A stretch of DNA of 64,000 nucleotides from Lycorma delicatula (lineage: Eukaryota; Arthropoda; Insecta; Hemiptera; Fulgoridae), in contig NC_134465.1 in assembly GCF_047948215.1 (NCBI RefSeq), positions 39,346,153 through 39,410,152 of the forward strand. Reading direction: 5' to 3'. The translations under genes and the position numbers were made by a program. Positions 12,568 to 26,074 of this stretch are shown piece by piece (position 1 is the first letter of the stretch; every line of letters begins with the position of its first letter). Below the pieces are notes generated by a model. That model was not told the DNA's origin and made no database searches. It saw only the letters and a program-made list of their open reading frames with translations.

Positions 12568-13639
12568 GTTCTATTTTATCCACGTTTCATTATTTTAGAG
12601 CCCTATTGACTCTGATCTTTTTAAAGTAGTCTCCTGTAATGTTATCATCAATTTCTTTTTCCTCCTCCATAATCTCATCTATGATTCCCCCTTCTGACTA
12701 CTCCTGTCTGCTGTTAGGTTTTATTCTGTGTCCCTAAAATCATACTGAAACTTCTGTTTCTGGCCATCTCTTGCGTATGAACAGATCTTTTTATTAAAAT
12801 AATTTTTTTTTAATTTTGATCTGTTTATATCCAGACGCTTCTTGGCCGGACTCTAAAAAAGTTAAATCAACTTGCGCTCTCTGAAAAATAAAATGTAAAC
12901 ACAATGGGACATACTTTTATAGTAAATTGCTTAGTTGTAATTAAAATGCAATAAAATGTTTAATTTACTTGATGTAATCTGAATGATGCATTCTTTTTGC
13001 TGTACGGTCCTCGACCGACTAGAGCAGTATTAAATATTATCTGTATGTACATGGAGAGGTGGTTTGAATAAGAAGTTTTTCTATAGAATGGCTGGTCTAG
13101 TTTGAAGTATTGAGGTATTTTTTTTTTTTCAGAAATATTAATCAGACTGCCTCATAGAAAAAAAAGATTTCAGAGTTAGTTCTATATGGCAACTATCTCT
13201 TATTCTCTCTTTGTTTTTATAGACTCGCCCATTTATGGTCATAAAGAAATATTCAAGGCATTCAGTTTATTCTTATTAAACAATTAATGGTATTTAACAT
13301 TTATGAGTATAAAGTTTGTTGATTTTTTTTTAAGACAAGTAATTTTTGATATAGTAATTCATTTGTAATCCTTTTTTTGAATTATAAGGAAAAAATTACT
13401 GAATTTTATTCTACTTAAAATGTTTCTTTGTAAGCTGTAAGTTGAATTGGTAATAGTTATTGCTAATTTTCAGAGTTATTTTAACCGAAATGAAAACAAA
13501 AAATCATTAATTTTTTTATCCAAATGGCTCTCCATATGGGTCATTCCCCATATATGAATGAAGAATCTTCACATTAAATCTTCCACAGTGTTTTTTGTTG
13601 CTGCATTTCAGAGTTGTATTGATTGATCCATGATTCTAA

Positions 13640-15115
13640 AACGTGTCAAATATCAATCTAAAATCAGAACATAAAAATTTGTTATATAGATCATGTTAAC
13701 AAAAGATAAATTATAAATATAAAAACTTAATTATATTATAAAAAATAGATGTGTTAAGTCCATATTAATTATTTAAACACAAACACATGAAACATCATGT
13801 TATTACATGAAGTAATTTTAAAGTGAATACATAAAATATAAAAAAAAAAATTCTTTACAACATAATCCTCAATTTAGAAGCTGCTATTGAAAATTAATTT
13901 GAGCACATATATTTATTTATGTACATGTTGAACAGGATTCAACATTTTTTTTCTTTTTTTTAACCAAGAGAATAATGTCTGTAAAAGAAAGTTTTATAGT
14001 TGTATTTTAAATAAATTAGTGGAAAAAATTTTCAAATGTTTGAGCAATTTATTAAAAGTTGCACTGGCCTGATTTTGTAAACCAAAATATTGAATTAAGT
14101 TATATAAAAGCAGTTACATTGTTGGTTTGGTTAAAGTGGATATTGTTATTTTTTAAAAATAAGTAACTTCATTTTAGCAAAGATTGCACCTTCATAAATG
14201 TAAACAGAAGGATAAGTTAGCATATTTAATTTTCTAAATCCAGGTCTACAACACGATTCATATTTTTGGGCACCAGATGTGACAGCCCATTTTTGTATCT
14301 TGAAAACTGATTCTGACTTTTTGTGAGTTCCAAGAGACGACATTATATTTTGTTCAAGAATATATGTTGGCATGATAAATATTTAATAATTATGATGACA
14401 AGGTTAGTGTTTCATTAAGGTGCTTCAGAGTAAAACAGTACGGCCTGATTTTGTTACAAGAGAAATCAGTTTTATCATCCCATGAGACCTTGTCATCTAA
14501 TAAAATGCCCAGAAAGTTTGCTTTGTAAGAAAAGAGATATTATCATTCTCATTAATGAGAATTCTATCTGCACTCAGCAGTGTTACGTATACCTGAGTAG
14601 CAAAATGCAATGATTTTATCCATGTTTTAAGATATATGGTTACAATCCATTCAGTAAATAATTTTTTGAACTGCTACGATAGAATTTTCATTTTAAAAAT
14701 ATATAGTTACAATTATTCGCCTGTGAAAAGGGTTACAATGAATAGCTCCAGTCTTTTAAACATAGTCTTTGAATCAGGTCATGAGTAAACAATAAAAAAA
14801 AGCAAGGGGTTGAGAAAAGATCTCTCAGGCATTCCATGTTCTACTTGTTGAAGTGAGGACCTAAATTTTACCATGTGTATTCTTATCAAAACATGAATTT
14901 TCAGCTACGACTTGTTTACTGTCAGAAATGTATGTCTTTAATAGTTGTAAACGGCTCCTCTAATACCATAGTCTTTACATCAGTAAACATTTTGTAACTA
15001 AATTAAAAACTTAACTTGGGTAGCTAAAAATTTAAAACAGAATCTGATTGTTATCTATGCGATCTAAAAAACTAGGAAACTTATCTACTATGTCAGTAGG
15101 TAATTTTTTCCTAAA
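13640..15115 (-). mobile_element. Jockey/CR1-like LINE, RT to 3'UTR (copy B)
   Basis: The minus strand reads YGIRGAVYNY (near 14960), VEHGMPERSFLNPLLFFLL (near 14810), then the FTDD/FADD region, LSGHFIR near 14500, and a C-terminal CRPGFRKLNMLTYPSVYIYE (14185-14245). These are the usual RT and C-terminal motifs of Jockey-like LINEs. The 3'UTR-like part (13640-14150) matches copy A. Frequent stops; dead. Confidence 0.8.
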
Positions 15116-15769
15116 GGCATGCTAAAAGTTTATTAATACTTTATGCTTTTCAAGATATGTTTGCTTCTAATCCTGTTAAGTTGGTTGTGACCTACTTAAG
15201 GAATATCTGTATTAAAATGCAACATTAGGTTTCTGTTATGTAAGATAGCATAGTAGTACCTTTTCCTGTATTTAACTCTTACATTAAAATGGAAAAAATT
15301 ATCTTATTTGTATATTTCAATTGAATTAACTTATTTTCTTGAATATAAGTAGACCCCTCAGTTTTGAATTTAATTTTCAGGAAAAAGGTTTGTAGAAAAC
15401 TTTTTCCAACAAATAAAATTTTACCACCCATAAGAAATTAATTTTGAAATCTATTTTATATAATTACATAATATTATATGCACTTTTTATTACACCATTA
15501 TATTGGTATTCTTTTATAATATTATACATACCTGCTTTGTAAGTAGCATCAAAATATATATTTAAGTATATATTAATATATACGTAGATATATATAAGTA
15601 GCATCAAAATAAAGAAAAAAAAAGTAAAATTGTGTACAAGATTTTTAATAAGAAATATTTTAAAAGAAATAATGATTGAAATTTTTTAATTTTTATTTAA
15701 ATTGTTTTTCTATATTTTCATGAAAAAAAAATTCACATCAAAAAAATTCACTCGGAACATACGAACACT

Positions 15770-16305
15770 GCTTTAATTGACGCTATCATCATTACTGTTA
15801 TCTGAAAATAAAATGTTTGCATTATTTGATTCTTTCTCCTGTAGACTATCATCTTCAGTTACATTTAATATATTGCTAATGCAGCATTTTTTAAATCCTC
15901 GTCTAATGCTATCTGGTTTTATTGAGTTTCACTACTTAATAAGGTCTGTTCACATAATAAGGTTACTTGTGGAAGGTTTTTTTTTATTCCTCCCGTAGAA
16001 GTCAGCTGATGATCGTTGCTTTGCACCCAACAATTATAATTTTTTTTTAAGATTATCTTTAAAAGGCTTGGTATCAACTACATCCAGAACCTGTAACTGT
16101 GAAGTCATATCACTAAGTTATAATACCTGGATTTTGGATTATAATCAAATCGTGTTTAGTTTTGTTATTTTAAGTTTTCAGTCTGTAGCCCCTGAATGTA
16201 TTATTAACATGGGTTGCTGTCTTCTTAGATGTAAGTTTCTGGACCAGACTGTTTTAAGCCATTCTTTGACCAAAGATCCATTCAACCTTTTTCATTAATT
16301 AGGTA
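15770..16305 (-). mobile_element. pogo/Tigger-type transposase C-terminal fragment
   Basis: The minus strand reads TFRGYRLKT, a degraded PG-I-TSDMT segment, then MTSQLQVLDVVDTKPFKDNL (about 16045-16105), and later IRRGFKKCCISNIL with TEDDSL (15830-15910) and a stop. This order matches the DDE_1 region of pogo/Tigger or jerky-like proteins: the TxxLQPLDVxxNKPFK motif, then FKKCGISNAxDGTEDD. The N-terminal CENPB-type HTH was not seen. The two plus-strand ORFs here are shadows. Confidence 0.8.
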
Positions 16306-16309
16306 CTTT

Positions 16310-17195
16310 TATTAGTAATAGTAGATAATAATGATAATAACTGAAAATAGTTATTCCTATAAATATAAACTGCAGTAAGTCCTTTATCATGATTATACAA
16401 ACAAAAATAAAATACAAAAATCATAGCCCAGTCGAATCTAAATGTAAGTCAGTCTTTCATGTAGGTTGACCCTCACCATTTTATGGGAGAAAATTTCAGA
16501 AAAAACGTTGACTTATATTTGGTTAAATATAGTATTACGTATTGTAGTAAATATGCCTAACATTTGGAAGGTTCATTTTGAATCTGAATTCTGGCAGGCT
16601 AGTTATTTTTCATTTGCTAAAGCAAATTGTATCTGTCATTTTCGTTATAAATGTGTAAATTTTTTGCACATAACCTAAAATTTTCATCGATTCTAATTGT
16701 AAATATTTTTGTTTTCCCCATTTTTAATAATTATTTAGACCTGAATTGTATTTTAGTTTTACCTGGCTTGAAAAAAATACTAACTTTAAGAAGTTTGTTT
16801 CTCTTATTTAGTTTACAATTGTACTAACAAAGGGTTTTGTTAAACAGCTATTGAAATTAATTGTAAAAGATTATAATAAAAAAAATTACTTAAAATCAAA
16901 ACATAGATGCCCATTTTGATTGTTAAACAATTTTAAAGAAATTCTTTGGAAGAAGTAAATATAAAAAAGTGGGGAATTAAGAATAAGAAGTAATAATAAA
17001 AAGAATTAAACAAACAATTAAAATAAACAGTACTTACAAAATACTTTTTGTCATTTCAGGCAATACTATTTGTAATTTTTATTCTTATAATAAATTCCTG
17101 GCTAACACTACTCCTTTTATTAGCGCCATTTAATTGTCAAGTAATATATTCTTTCTTATTATTATATATTTTTTATTTATTATTTAATTTATATC
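16310..17195. other. AT-rich stretch, nothing recognised
   Basis: No conserved coding or repeat signal was seen on either strand. The plus ORF 16466-16678 has no motif. Confidence 0.45.
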
Positions 17196-17201
17196 ATTTT
17201 A

Positions 17202-17285
17202 GCGACTTTTAAACGTCTAGCACTAGATAGGGAATCTTGGAGAGCTGCATCAAACCAGTCAAATGACTGAAGACAAAAAAAAAAA
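17202..17285 (+). mobile_element. Extreme 3' end of a LINE with poly(A) tail
   Basis: The plus strand reads RLALDRESWRAASNQSND then TGA, followed directly by GAAGAC and about 11 As. The DRExWRxAA ending is typical of the last residues of LINE RT proteins. Severe 5' truncation, with only about 23 codons left, fits a target-primed insertion. Flanks ATCATTTTAGC and AATCTTTTAGC may be an imperfect target duplication. Confidence 0.6.
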
Positions 17286-17990
17286 TCTTTTAGCATTGTA
17301 TACTGGTGAAAGATTGTTTAACTACCAAAATTAGAATCTAAGTTTTGAATTTTTATAAACTGTTTTTGAGTGCTTTCATGTTTTTGTTATAAAATTTGAT
17401 GTTTTTTTATTATAAAATTATATATCAGTTTATTGGCGCAGTTTAATTGTGTTTACAACTAAGTAGTCAGAGAAAAAAGCAAGGAATACCACATTATATC
17501 AATTTTTTCAAAAATTAGTTTAATGAGTGGGTTCTGTTTACTAAATAAAATTTTTTTTTAGTTTTAAGTTGATTAATTTCAATTGTACATCAACACTTTT
17601 CCATTATACTATTCTGGAATTTAATAAAAATCTGATGTTCATTTTTTAAGCTAATAAAACTGGAATATCATTCAGTACTTTGAAACATGACTGTTCTATT
17701 ATTGCTGATGCATGTTATAAACATGAATTTACATGTGGACACTTTTATGATGTATTAAATTTTCATCAAAAATATTTTTATAAGAATCATATTCTACATT
17801 TATATTTTTATTATCATTAAGATTTTTAATTATGTTGTAAATTTTCATTACATTTAGATTTTGTGGTAAGTAAATTTTGCTGGTCTCATATCTTTGGTAA
17901 TGCCTAGATCTACCTAAACTTCTGCAAAATCTTTCTCGATCCACTATTATATTTCACGTATTATTGTCGGTGCTTCTATGAATGCCTCAT

Positions 17991-18145
17991 GTTTTGCCCA
18001 TTTTTTTTTCTTTTTCTGTTTAGTCTCTGGAACTACTGTAAGGTATAACTTCAGAGGATGAATGAGGATGATATGTATGAATGTAAATGAATTGTAGTCT
18101 TGTACAGCCTTAGGTCGACCGTTCCTGAAACGTTTTGCCCATTTT
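17991..18145 (-). mobile_element. 5'-truncated SINE with perfect 14-bp target duplication
   Basis: The body 18005-18131 matches the 3' half of the SINE copies at 12.3, 24.9 and 25.4 kb. The exact direct repeat GTTTTGCCCATTTT occurs at 17991-18004 and 18132-18145. The tRNA-like head is absent. The perfect duplication suggests this is one of the younger copies. Confidence 0.85.
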
Positions 18146-18149
18146 GTCT

Positions 18150-19000
18150 TTTGATGACATACCAAAACTCTTTACAGCTTTTTGTATGTATTCTAATTTC
18201 CTCTTAGCAATTCTGAAAATTGATAAAACAACTTTATATTAAACTGGGACTTCAACAATATTACAACAGTTTTCATTTTCTCTTAACGCTTTTACTGTGT
18301 ATGAAAAAGTAACATCTTCGTAATTTGATAAATTTGTAGGCAAACTGGATCTTCTTCTCTAAACTGAGGAATTTGTAATCATACTAGTTAAATATAAATT
18401 TTGTTCATCATTAGGCGGTACAGTATTAAAATAGAGCAGTAAAGCTTCATAGTCCTAATGTTCTCAAATCATCTAAGGTGCTTACAGTTACAGTATCCCA
18501 AGGTTTCGTGCAGATGTAACCTTATATTCATCATTACAACTGACATCGTTCCTGTTACAGTTCTTTTTTTTTTATCTTTTTCTCAACAAACGATACTACT
18601 TTTTCAGTGACTGAATCAGAATCATTAACAAACATTATAATTTTTTTTAAATATTTTGAAACGCTAAACTATAAAAAATGAACAATAATGATAAACAATA
18701 AACTTAGTTGTACAGGAAACTCACATTTCAAGAATAAAGGACACTAAACGTTATGTGTGAGGGCTTAATGAATGGACATTACTGGTTTATTTCAGTATGA
18801 AAGGTCTTACTGATGATGTGATTTTTGAGGACTTACCATCAGTATTCTAAAAGAATAATTGTTCAGTGTATTTTTTATTAATCTTGGTAGGGTTCTAATA
18901 TCTGATGATAAAGTAAATCTTTCATTCCGAATCGGTATTCCTTCCATGATAATATTGGAAGTTGATCAATTATAATATGCGATAAGAGAAATTTATTTTA
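18150..19000. other. AT-rich stretch of unknown nature
   Basis: Some minus-strand segments look protein-like over 20-30 codons (about 18300-18440), but I could not match them to a family. The SINE at 18.0 kb interrupts this region. Confidence 0.35.
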
Positions 19001-19159
19001 TGTTAATGTAGGTGCAAAGTCAGAAAATGTTATTAATAGCAGACAAGAATTTTATCTACTCTGTTTTGGGTGAATTGATGCTGAATTTTCTTACAGTTCA
19101 TCTGTCGATTTAAACTAATTATCTTTGAAACAGCTGAGTGTTATCTATTGTTTTTAATT

Positions 19160-21650
19160 ATTGATCCAGTTAGAACCTCTTTCTGTTGTCCACCTTCATT
19201 TTCAAAGTTTTAAATATATATGGTAATTTTTATAAGTTAATAGTTAGTTATAATAGGTAGTTTTTATAATAGCAGTCTATTTTTGTAAAAAAAAATTTGG
19301 TATCTTGTCAGTGTACTTTCACTGAATGTGAAGACAGATATATTTAAGGATATGGTAAGCTCTCTGGTTCTGCATAATGGACTTGGTATTAATGCGTATG
19401 GATCATCCACCTTATATTTGTTGTAGTGATTTTATCCTTGAGCTGGAACATGTTTCATTACTTACGTTGAGTTTTTTAAAGTTTGTCATCATCGTAGATT
19501 TTAATATAAACTTAAAATTCTTTTAACTGGGTTTTTCAGTTTAATTTACTTTTACCTCCTATGAATTGAATTATGATGTTTGAACTAGAGTATCATCTAA
19601 AGCTGCTACATCGGATAATTTCTTTGTTAATTCCGATCCAGTTTATTGTACATAAAAGTTAATTGATTTTGGATAATCTTATTGTAAGGGTCAACTCATT
19701 AGAATTTCTTCCTCATTACACATTAGTTTAAAAATCCCTATGTCTTAAAACTTTAAATAAGTCTATTCACAATCTGATAGGTGATTGTTTTCAAAGTTTT
19801 TGAAAGAGATTGACTGGATACTCTGATCCTATGGACAGATAATTTGAGTTATTTTTAAACAATTTTTTAATGGTTATTTTTTATTACATAAATGTAATTA
19901 AAAAAAAAAAAAATTGAATGGTATTATTCTATGTACCGGATGAAGTAGTTATGATATCACAAGCGGTGTTTGAAATATTTTATCAGTTTATTTCCAAATG
20001 GTAATATCATTAAAGATACTTATTTGCAGATATACGGCTTATTTTTAAGTTTATGAGAGGAAAATTTACTGCTGTCTTAGTATTGGTAAAAATTTAAGAA
20101 TTTGAGAATTGATGAATGGTAGGTAATATTGAAAATTCTTGATCTGTTGGACTGATGTAAGGTTCGTTTCATAATTTGACTTATATTTTTAATATATTTT
20201 TTTTATTGATTTTTTTAATAAAAATTAATTTTCATGCGTTTGAAGTAGTAAAATATTCTATAATACAAATTTTTTGATGAATATGTGGTAATTGTGCTTA
20301 AACACTGAAATGTGCTGTGCGCAGTCAGTAATTCTTAAAAACAAATCTTACAGCCACGAGAATGGAATATCATATCATTGTCCAGAATTTTTCACACTCC
20401 ATAATAATGCATTTTCCCACCTTTATAACAGTTTTTTCTCACAGAGTGTGTTAGCTGTAATATTTAAAATGGCTAAAGCTATTCATATTTAAAGAAAATA
20501 AGGTGACTGGAAGGCTGTAATAATTATTAATTTGTATTTTTTGAATTTGCAATTTTTTATTATTTTCCTGGTAATAGGTTTGAAATCTATTATTTTACCA
20601 TTACCTTAACAACACTATCATACATTTCTTAACAGGTCATCCTTATTTTTTTTCCAGCAAAACCCGAACGAAGGGTTTAAGGCTACCTACCTCCGTTCAT
20701 CCTTCACAACCGGTTATACCATTTACGATTTCCCCTCCTCTGTATTCCTGGTTTCAGCCAACCTGCATGTAAATTTCTTCATTCCTTATGTGCTGTAATC
20801 TGAAGAAATGAGATCTCAAGAAATGTATCTGGATAGCTGAATTCCTCCTTTTATATTTCCCATGTATCAGCATCACACGTGTGTGACTCTTAAATGGAAT
20901 TTCTAATTCTTTTACAATTGTTCTGAATTACCTCAATCGTAAACTTACAATTAACATGCTTGTTTGCATAACCGTCTCCTATTAGTTTAATCTTATTCTC
21001 TGTTTAACTGAAGTAAAATTATTTGAGGAAAGTGATATTTCTCATTTCAAAGATAATTGAGAAAATTGATTTTCTTAATTAAATTTATGATTTTTATAAA
21101 AATAGTGTTTTATCTGCATAATGATTTAAATTCTTAAAAATATAAATTGCCAATAGACGGTACCCTGGTCTTTGTTAGTAGTAATATATTCTTTAAACTT
21201 GATGTAATAAAAAAGACTGATTTTTTTTTTTTTTTTATTTTCAAAAATTCCTTGATTGTATTGTTCACAATGTTCTTCTCACCAACCTGGAATTTTGTGA
21301 GGTTTCATTACTATTTTTAAGACAATTAAAAAGTTATTTTCATAATACATCAGTTATCAAAGTATAAGGAAATCAGAATAAATGCAGTAATTTTAGGTTC
21401 TTTTAAGATTTGAAAAATTGTTCACGGTTTATCCCCTGTTTGGGTCTGATTTTACTCATCATATTTATGAATGGTTTACCTTGATGAACTGAGTTTTGCT
21501 TGTTTGCTATATTCACAGATGATGCTACAAGTCTGATTTCAAGCAAAGATAATTTTAATATATAACAGTAATAATAATGTTACAGCCTAGTTTACTGCAA
21601 GTGGCTTGTCAGTTAAATTCATATCTAGTTTCTAAAGCAATAAAATAAAT
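19160..21650 (+). mobile_element. Jockey/CR1-like LINE, endonuclease plus RT, interrupted
   Basis: 19480-19720 reads VIIVDFNINL, then TRVSSKAAT and DNFFVNSDP, the GDFN...TRxxxxTxIDNxFxN pattern of the apurinic-type endonuclease. 20290-20500 reads LKNKSYSHENGIS and VFKMAKAIHI-like sequence, the start of the RT fingers. 21240-21640 reads DCIVHNVLLTNLEF, a decayed PQGSVLGPLLF block, and FTDDATSLISS, the catalytic FADD region near 21520. A segment of about 700 bases between 20520 and 21230 has no RT motif and is probably a later insertion. Confidence 0.75.
20520..21230. other. Probable insertion inside the 19-21.6 kb LINE
   Basis: RT motifs are visible on both sides but not here. About 20640-20800 is less AT-rich (ACCCGAACGAAGGG, CCACAACCGG-like segments) than the surrounding LINE. 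I do not recognise it. Confidence 0.35.
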
Positions 21651-21654
21651 AAAA

Positions 21655-23180
21655 AATAAGTCATTTTTTTCTGTTGATTTCATTTTATTTGAATAATATT
21701 GATAAATATTATGCTGCGTCTGATGGTAATGATGTGTAGTAGTTAATGTAAAAATGAGTAATGCCTTAATGATTATAATCATCATAAAAATCTGTCATCA
21801 CTACTGCTATTAAATACTTATTACACATATAATGTATATTCCCATTTAAAATATCTTTTAAGGGGGCACATTCTAGAAGTCAAAAAGTCAAAGTCGATTA
21901 ATTTAAAATAAAATTATACATTTTTTTTTTATCTGAAAAATGTTTTGCTGTTAATGAGTTTTTAAACAGTAAAAATTAAAATAGTGTATAAAAAACCTTA
22001 AATAGTCTCAATCTGTTTAAATAAAAATAATTTTCATTAATGGCATTTAAATTATTTACATTGTTGTAGCTGTATATTTTAATTAGTTCCTTCAAATATT
22101 TAATTTAACACTTCATACATTTATTTTCCTAATTTTTAATTACGATTTTAATTGGTTCTAATTTTTTATTTTATAATTAATTTTGCAAAGCTGTACCGAT
22201 GTGATTTATTACAGTTTTCTTTGATCCATATACGATAATATACGAAATTGACACATTTCAAACCTGACATACTTTTTGACCACATTCTAGATACTCATAC
22301 ACATCTGCCTAATTTAAAAAATAAAAAACTAACAACATATGCTCATGCCTGTGTAAGAACAGCATCTCATTGAAGGCAAGTGAGAACATTTTGACGTTTT
22401 TTAAAAATGTTTTATTATAAAATTTGGTAGTTCAGTTTGTCATTACTAGAGTTTGTTTTACAAGATGACTGTAATACTGATGTTAAGAGTGTAGCTTACA
22501 TAAATTCAGTACAGAAAAAGGAAAAGTAAAATATATACAATTAAGACTAATGTGTTTAACAAACAAGAAAAGCAGTACCAAGGAATAGGAAGACCTTAAA
22601 GACGGCAACTATAAGCAACTCATTAAGAAATATAGAACAAAAGAGACAAAAGATAGTATAAAAAATAAGCCTCATGAAAGACGTTTCATTCTACAAAATG
22701 ATGATATTAGATTTTAGTCAAAACAGTCTGCACGTCAAACAAGCTAAACGTATATAAATATTTCACTCTGGCGATCAATGCATAATTTACATACATCACA
22801 CAAAATAAGGAATGGGAAGATTTACTCCTAAAGATTAAAAAATAAACAACTGTCTCTTCATTTGCCTGTCACTTTTGTTAACCGTGTATTGCACTAATTT
22901 CTGACACAATCTAGGATCATATTGTTGCTAATATTTATTTAATTAATAAATCATAAATTAGTCGTTACATTAATTGAAAAAATATAAAATAATTCATTCT
23001 AATTATAATTAATATATTCCTTATATCCCTTCACATACCTTCTGTGATAGAATCACATCACTTTGTATAATAATTTTATTATTACCTATGCTTTCCCTAA
23101 AAACACAATAAATTTTAATACATATGTCAGAAGTCAAGCTAACCCTAATTTTCTTAAAATATCAAACTGATTCCTCCACC
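21655..23180. other. AT-rich stretch, possible old repeat
   Basis: About 22240-22330 resembles 31440-31510 weakly (CATACTTTTTxxxxxACxTTCTA). Otherwise nothing was recognised on either strand. Confidence 0.35.
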
Positions 23181-24881
23181 CTAAAAAACTAACTCCACTA
23201 AAATTAAGATTTCCCGTATTCAGTGCTTAAAAAATTAAAATACTGTGATTCTGCCAATGATTCACCGCTTGACTTTACAATGATTTATCAGATTTTGCAT
23301 GCTCCTCAGAACATCAGATGACAGAAGCTATTTCTGAGCTAGTAATTTCAAGTTTCCTGAAGCTTTTTGTATTAGACATAAAAAGTGGAATCTCAATTTT
23401 TGTTAGAGACTGTCTTTTTGATTAAGTAAAAGTTACTGTACATTCATGCAATATATTAATTTTGAATGCTGTGTAATTCAGTGGCCTAGTCTAGAATTGA
23501 TATTGATGGTAATTTATGAATCTCCTGGTTCTTTTGAAATTTTTCTACATAAACTTATCAGAAACTCTTTTGTCATTTCTAATAAATTCAATATCATAGT
23601 GGTGATTTTAATGTTAAGATTGTAGACAATTTTAGTCTACTGATGAATGAACTATTTACTCAGTTTGAATTAGAAGGTGTAAATATTTTGATTTCCTATC
23701 TAACTAGAATTATAAGGATTTTGGCCTTCTGTATAGACAATATCATTACAAATTTGCCAAAACGTAATTTTCAATTCTTTTGTGTAGATTACGGTGTTTC
23801 AAAACATAATATTCAAATTGTAATAGCATAATTTATTATTGAAAGTGCGCAACAAGAAAATTACCTTTATTCTTTCTAAAGAGTGATCGATAAAGATTCA
23901 CTTAGAAACTTGAGAACTTGTCACACAATTGGGAAAGTAATAACAAAATTAGCTTTGATGAAAAATTTAACAATTTTCTTAATGAGTTTCAGAAAATTTT
24001 ATTTCTAGCTTGCCCTTTAGTGAAAAAAGAAATAGTTTAAACATAAAAAAAATACATGAATTACTAAAGGAAGTGTAAAATCTCACTCTATGTTAATAAG
24101 TCTGCTGCATTAAATATGTGAATATAATTTGTCTGATAACTTCCAGAATTATTTGAAAAATTACAAAGGAATTCATATTAAATGATTATATTATGATTAT
24201 TTAATATCTAATTCTAAAAATAAATCTAAAACCATGTCAGTCATTAAAAGTGAAAGTGGATTTGAAAATTATTGTTATCTCATCCTCTATTCAGGGAACA
24301 GAGGAATTTAACAATTTTTTTTCTAGTATTTCAAACAATAATATTGATTAATTTTAAACAAAGTCATTCACCTTAAACAATTTTATTGATGAATTCTTTT
24401 TTTCGTACCCTTTAAATCTCAGGAAGGTAAAACTTGTAACTTATGTATAGTGATTATTGATGAAATTTTCACCAGTACTTTAAAGAAGTCACAGATGTTA
24501 TTTTTTGCCCCTCTTACAAGTATAATTAATACATTTTTCAACAACGGAGAGTATCCCAGTTGTTTTGAGACTTCTGTTGTTATTGTTTTCCTTAAGAAAG
24601 GTTCAGCATTTAATTTACAAAATTGTAGGCCTTTTTGTTATGATCCATATTTTCTAAAGTATTTGAAAAATTATGAAATGTTCCTGAATGCATAAAGTAT
24701 TAACAAACTTTCAGCATGGTTTTAAGAAAATAATTATCAACTGACACAGCAATTTTTAGAAAATATTGTAAATTGTGCAGATTACAAAAAGAATCAGTTC
24801 AAAATTTTTTGTGATTCTAGCAGAGCATTCAGTTTAGTTCCACAATGCTTATTGATGGAAAAACCTAGTACGTATGGTATG

Positions 24882-25172
24882 AAAGGAGCTTTATTTCTTT
24901 TTCTGTTTAGTCTCTGTAACCACAGCAAGGTATTAACTTCAGAGGATGATATGTGTGAATGTAAGTGAAGTGTAGTCTTGTACAGTCTCAGGTCAACCGT
25001 TCCTGATATATGTGGTTAATTGAAACCCGACCACCAAAGAACACCAGTATCGAGAATGTAGTGTTCAAATTCGATGTAGTGCATAAAAAAGTAACTGCCT
25101 TTTCTATGACTTAAACCTTAGAACTCTCTACTTTGAAATCAACTGTTTTGCGATGACAAGATCAAAGGAGCT
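24882..25172 (-). mobile_element. SINE inserted in the Jockey-like LINE (first)
   Basis: The body 24891-25163 is in reverse orientation, flanked by the exact 9-bp repeat AAAGGAGCT (24882-24890 and 25164-25172). LINE coding sequence stops at YGMKGA and resumes at SYNRLKTYV. The head of the SINE is cut a little short compared with the 25.4-kb copy, so most of the A box is missing. Confidence 0.85.
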
Positions 25173-25341
25173 AGTTACAATCGGTTAAAAACATACGTTA
25201 CCAACTGTAAACAAATAGTTGAAATTTCATGGTTTGATTATAATGAAAGTATAAATTGTAGCTTCTGATTTCAGGATGTAGAATCTAGAGTGCCTCAGGG
25301 AATTGCCCTCAGTCCGTTACTTTTTTTTTTATTGTTTATTG

Positions 25342-25666
25342 TTTGGCTCAAAATCTTTTCTTTTTCCTGTTTAGCCTCCGGTAATTACTGTTCAGATAAT
25401 ACTTCAGAGGATGAATGAGGATGATATGTATGAGTGTAATTGAAGTGTAGTCTTGTACATTCTCAGTTCGACCATTCCTGAGATGTGTGGTTAATTGAAA
25501 CCCAACCACCAAAGAACACCGATATCCACGATTTAGTATTCAAGTCCGCGTAAAAATAACTGGCTTTACTAGGACTTGAACGCTGGAACTCTCGACTTCC
25601 AAATCAGCTGATTTGGGAAGACGCGTTCACCACTAGACCAACCCGGTGGGTTTTGGCTCAAAATCT
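25342..25666 (-). mobile_element. Full-length tRNA-derived SINE with 15-bp target duplication
   Basis: The body 25357-25651 (about 295 bp, reverse orientation) is flanked by the exact repeat TTTGGCTCAAAATCT (25342-25356 and 25652-25666). On the minus strand its head has a pol III A box TGGTCTAGTGGTGAACGCG (25622-25640) and a B box GCGTTCAAGTCC (25572-25583), spaced as in a tRNA. The tail is A-rich on that strand. It interrupts the LINE just before the FADD region. It is mobilised in trans, presumably by a LINE; which one is unknown. Confidence 0.9.
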
Positions 25667-26074
25667 GGAACCATTCGTTGTAACCCTTTCACAGATGACA
25701 GAACTTTATCTATATCTAAAGATACTTATTTAAAAGGAATTGAAAATTCTGTGATAGCAGCTTGTAAAATCATACACTGGGTTCATTGTAACCATCTAAC
25801 TTTAGTTATGGAAAACCATTTTATATTGAATTTTGTTTCTCAGGATATATAGTAACATTGTTAATCATGCGGATAAAATTTTCTTTAATGATAACGAAAC
25901 ATTTCTGTTACCCTTAAGTGAAATTTCTGGGTGTTCTATTAGAACAAAAATTCAGGTTGGTTGATCAAATCGATTTTGTTTGCGATAAAATCAAACCATA
26001 TTTTTTTCCTTCATTAAATGCAAAGCTCGTCATCATTAAATATTTGTTATGCTTACATGTATTCCATCAAAGTA

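Noticed and set aside
17730..18560. A possible coding region on the minus strand around the 18.0-kb SINE
   Set aside because: Some segments look protein-like, but frames are short, the SINE interrupts them and I could not match a family.
25560..25645. A tRNA gene on the minus strand
   Set aside because: A and B boxes are present, but the sequence continues as a repeated 275-295 bp body with target duplications, so it is a SINE head and does not fold as a mature tRNA with acceptor stem.
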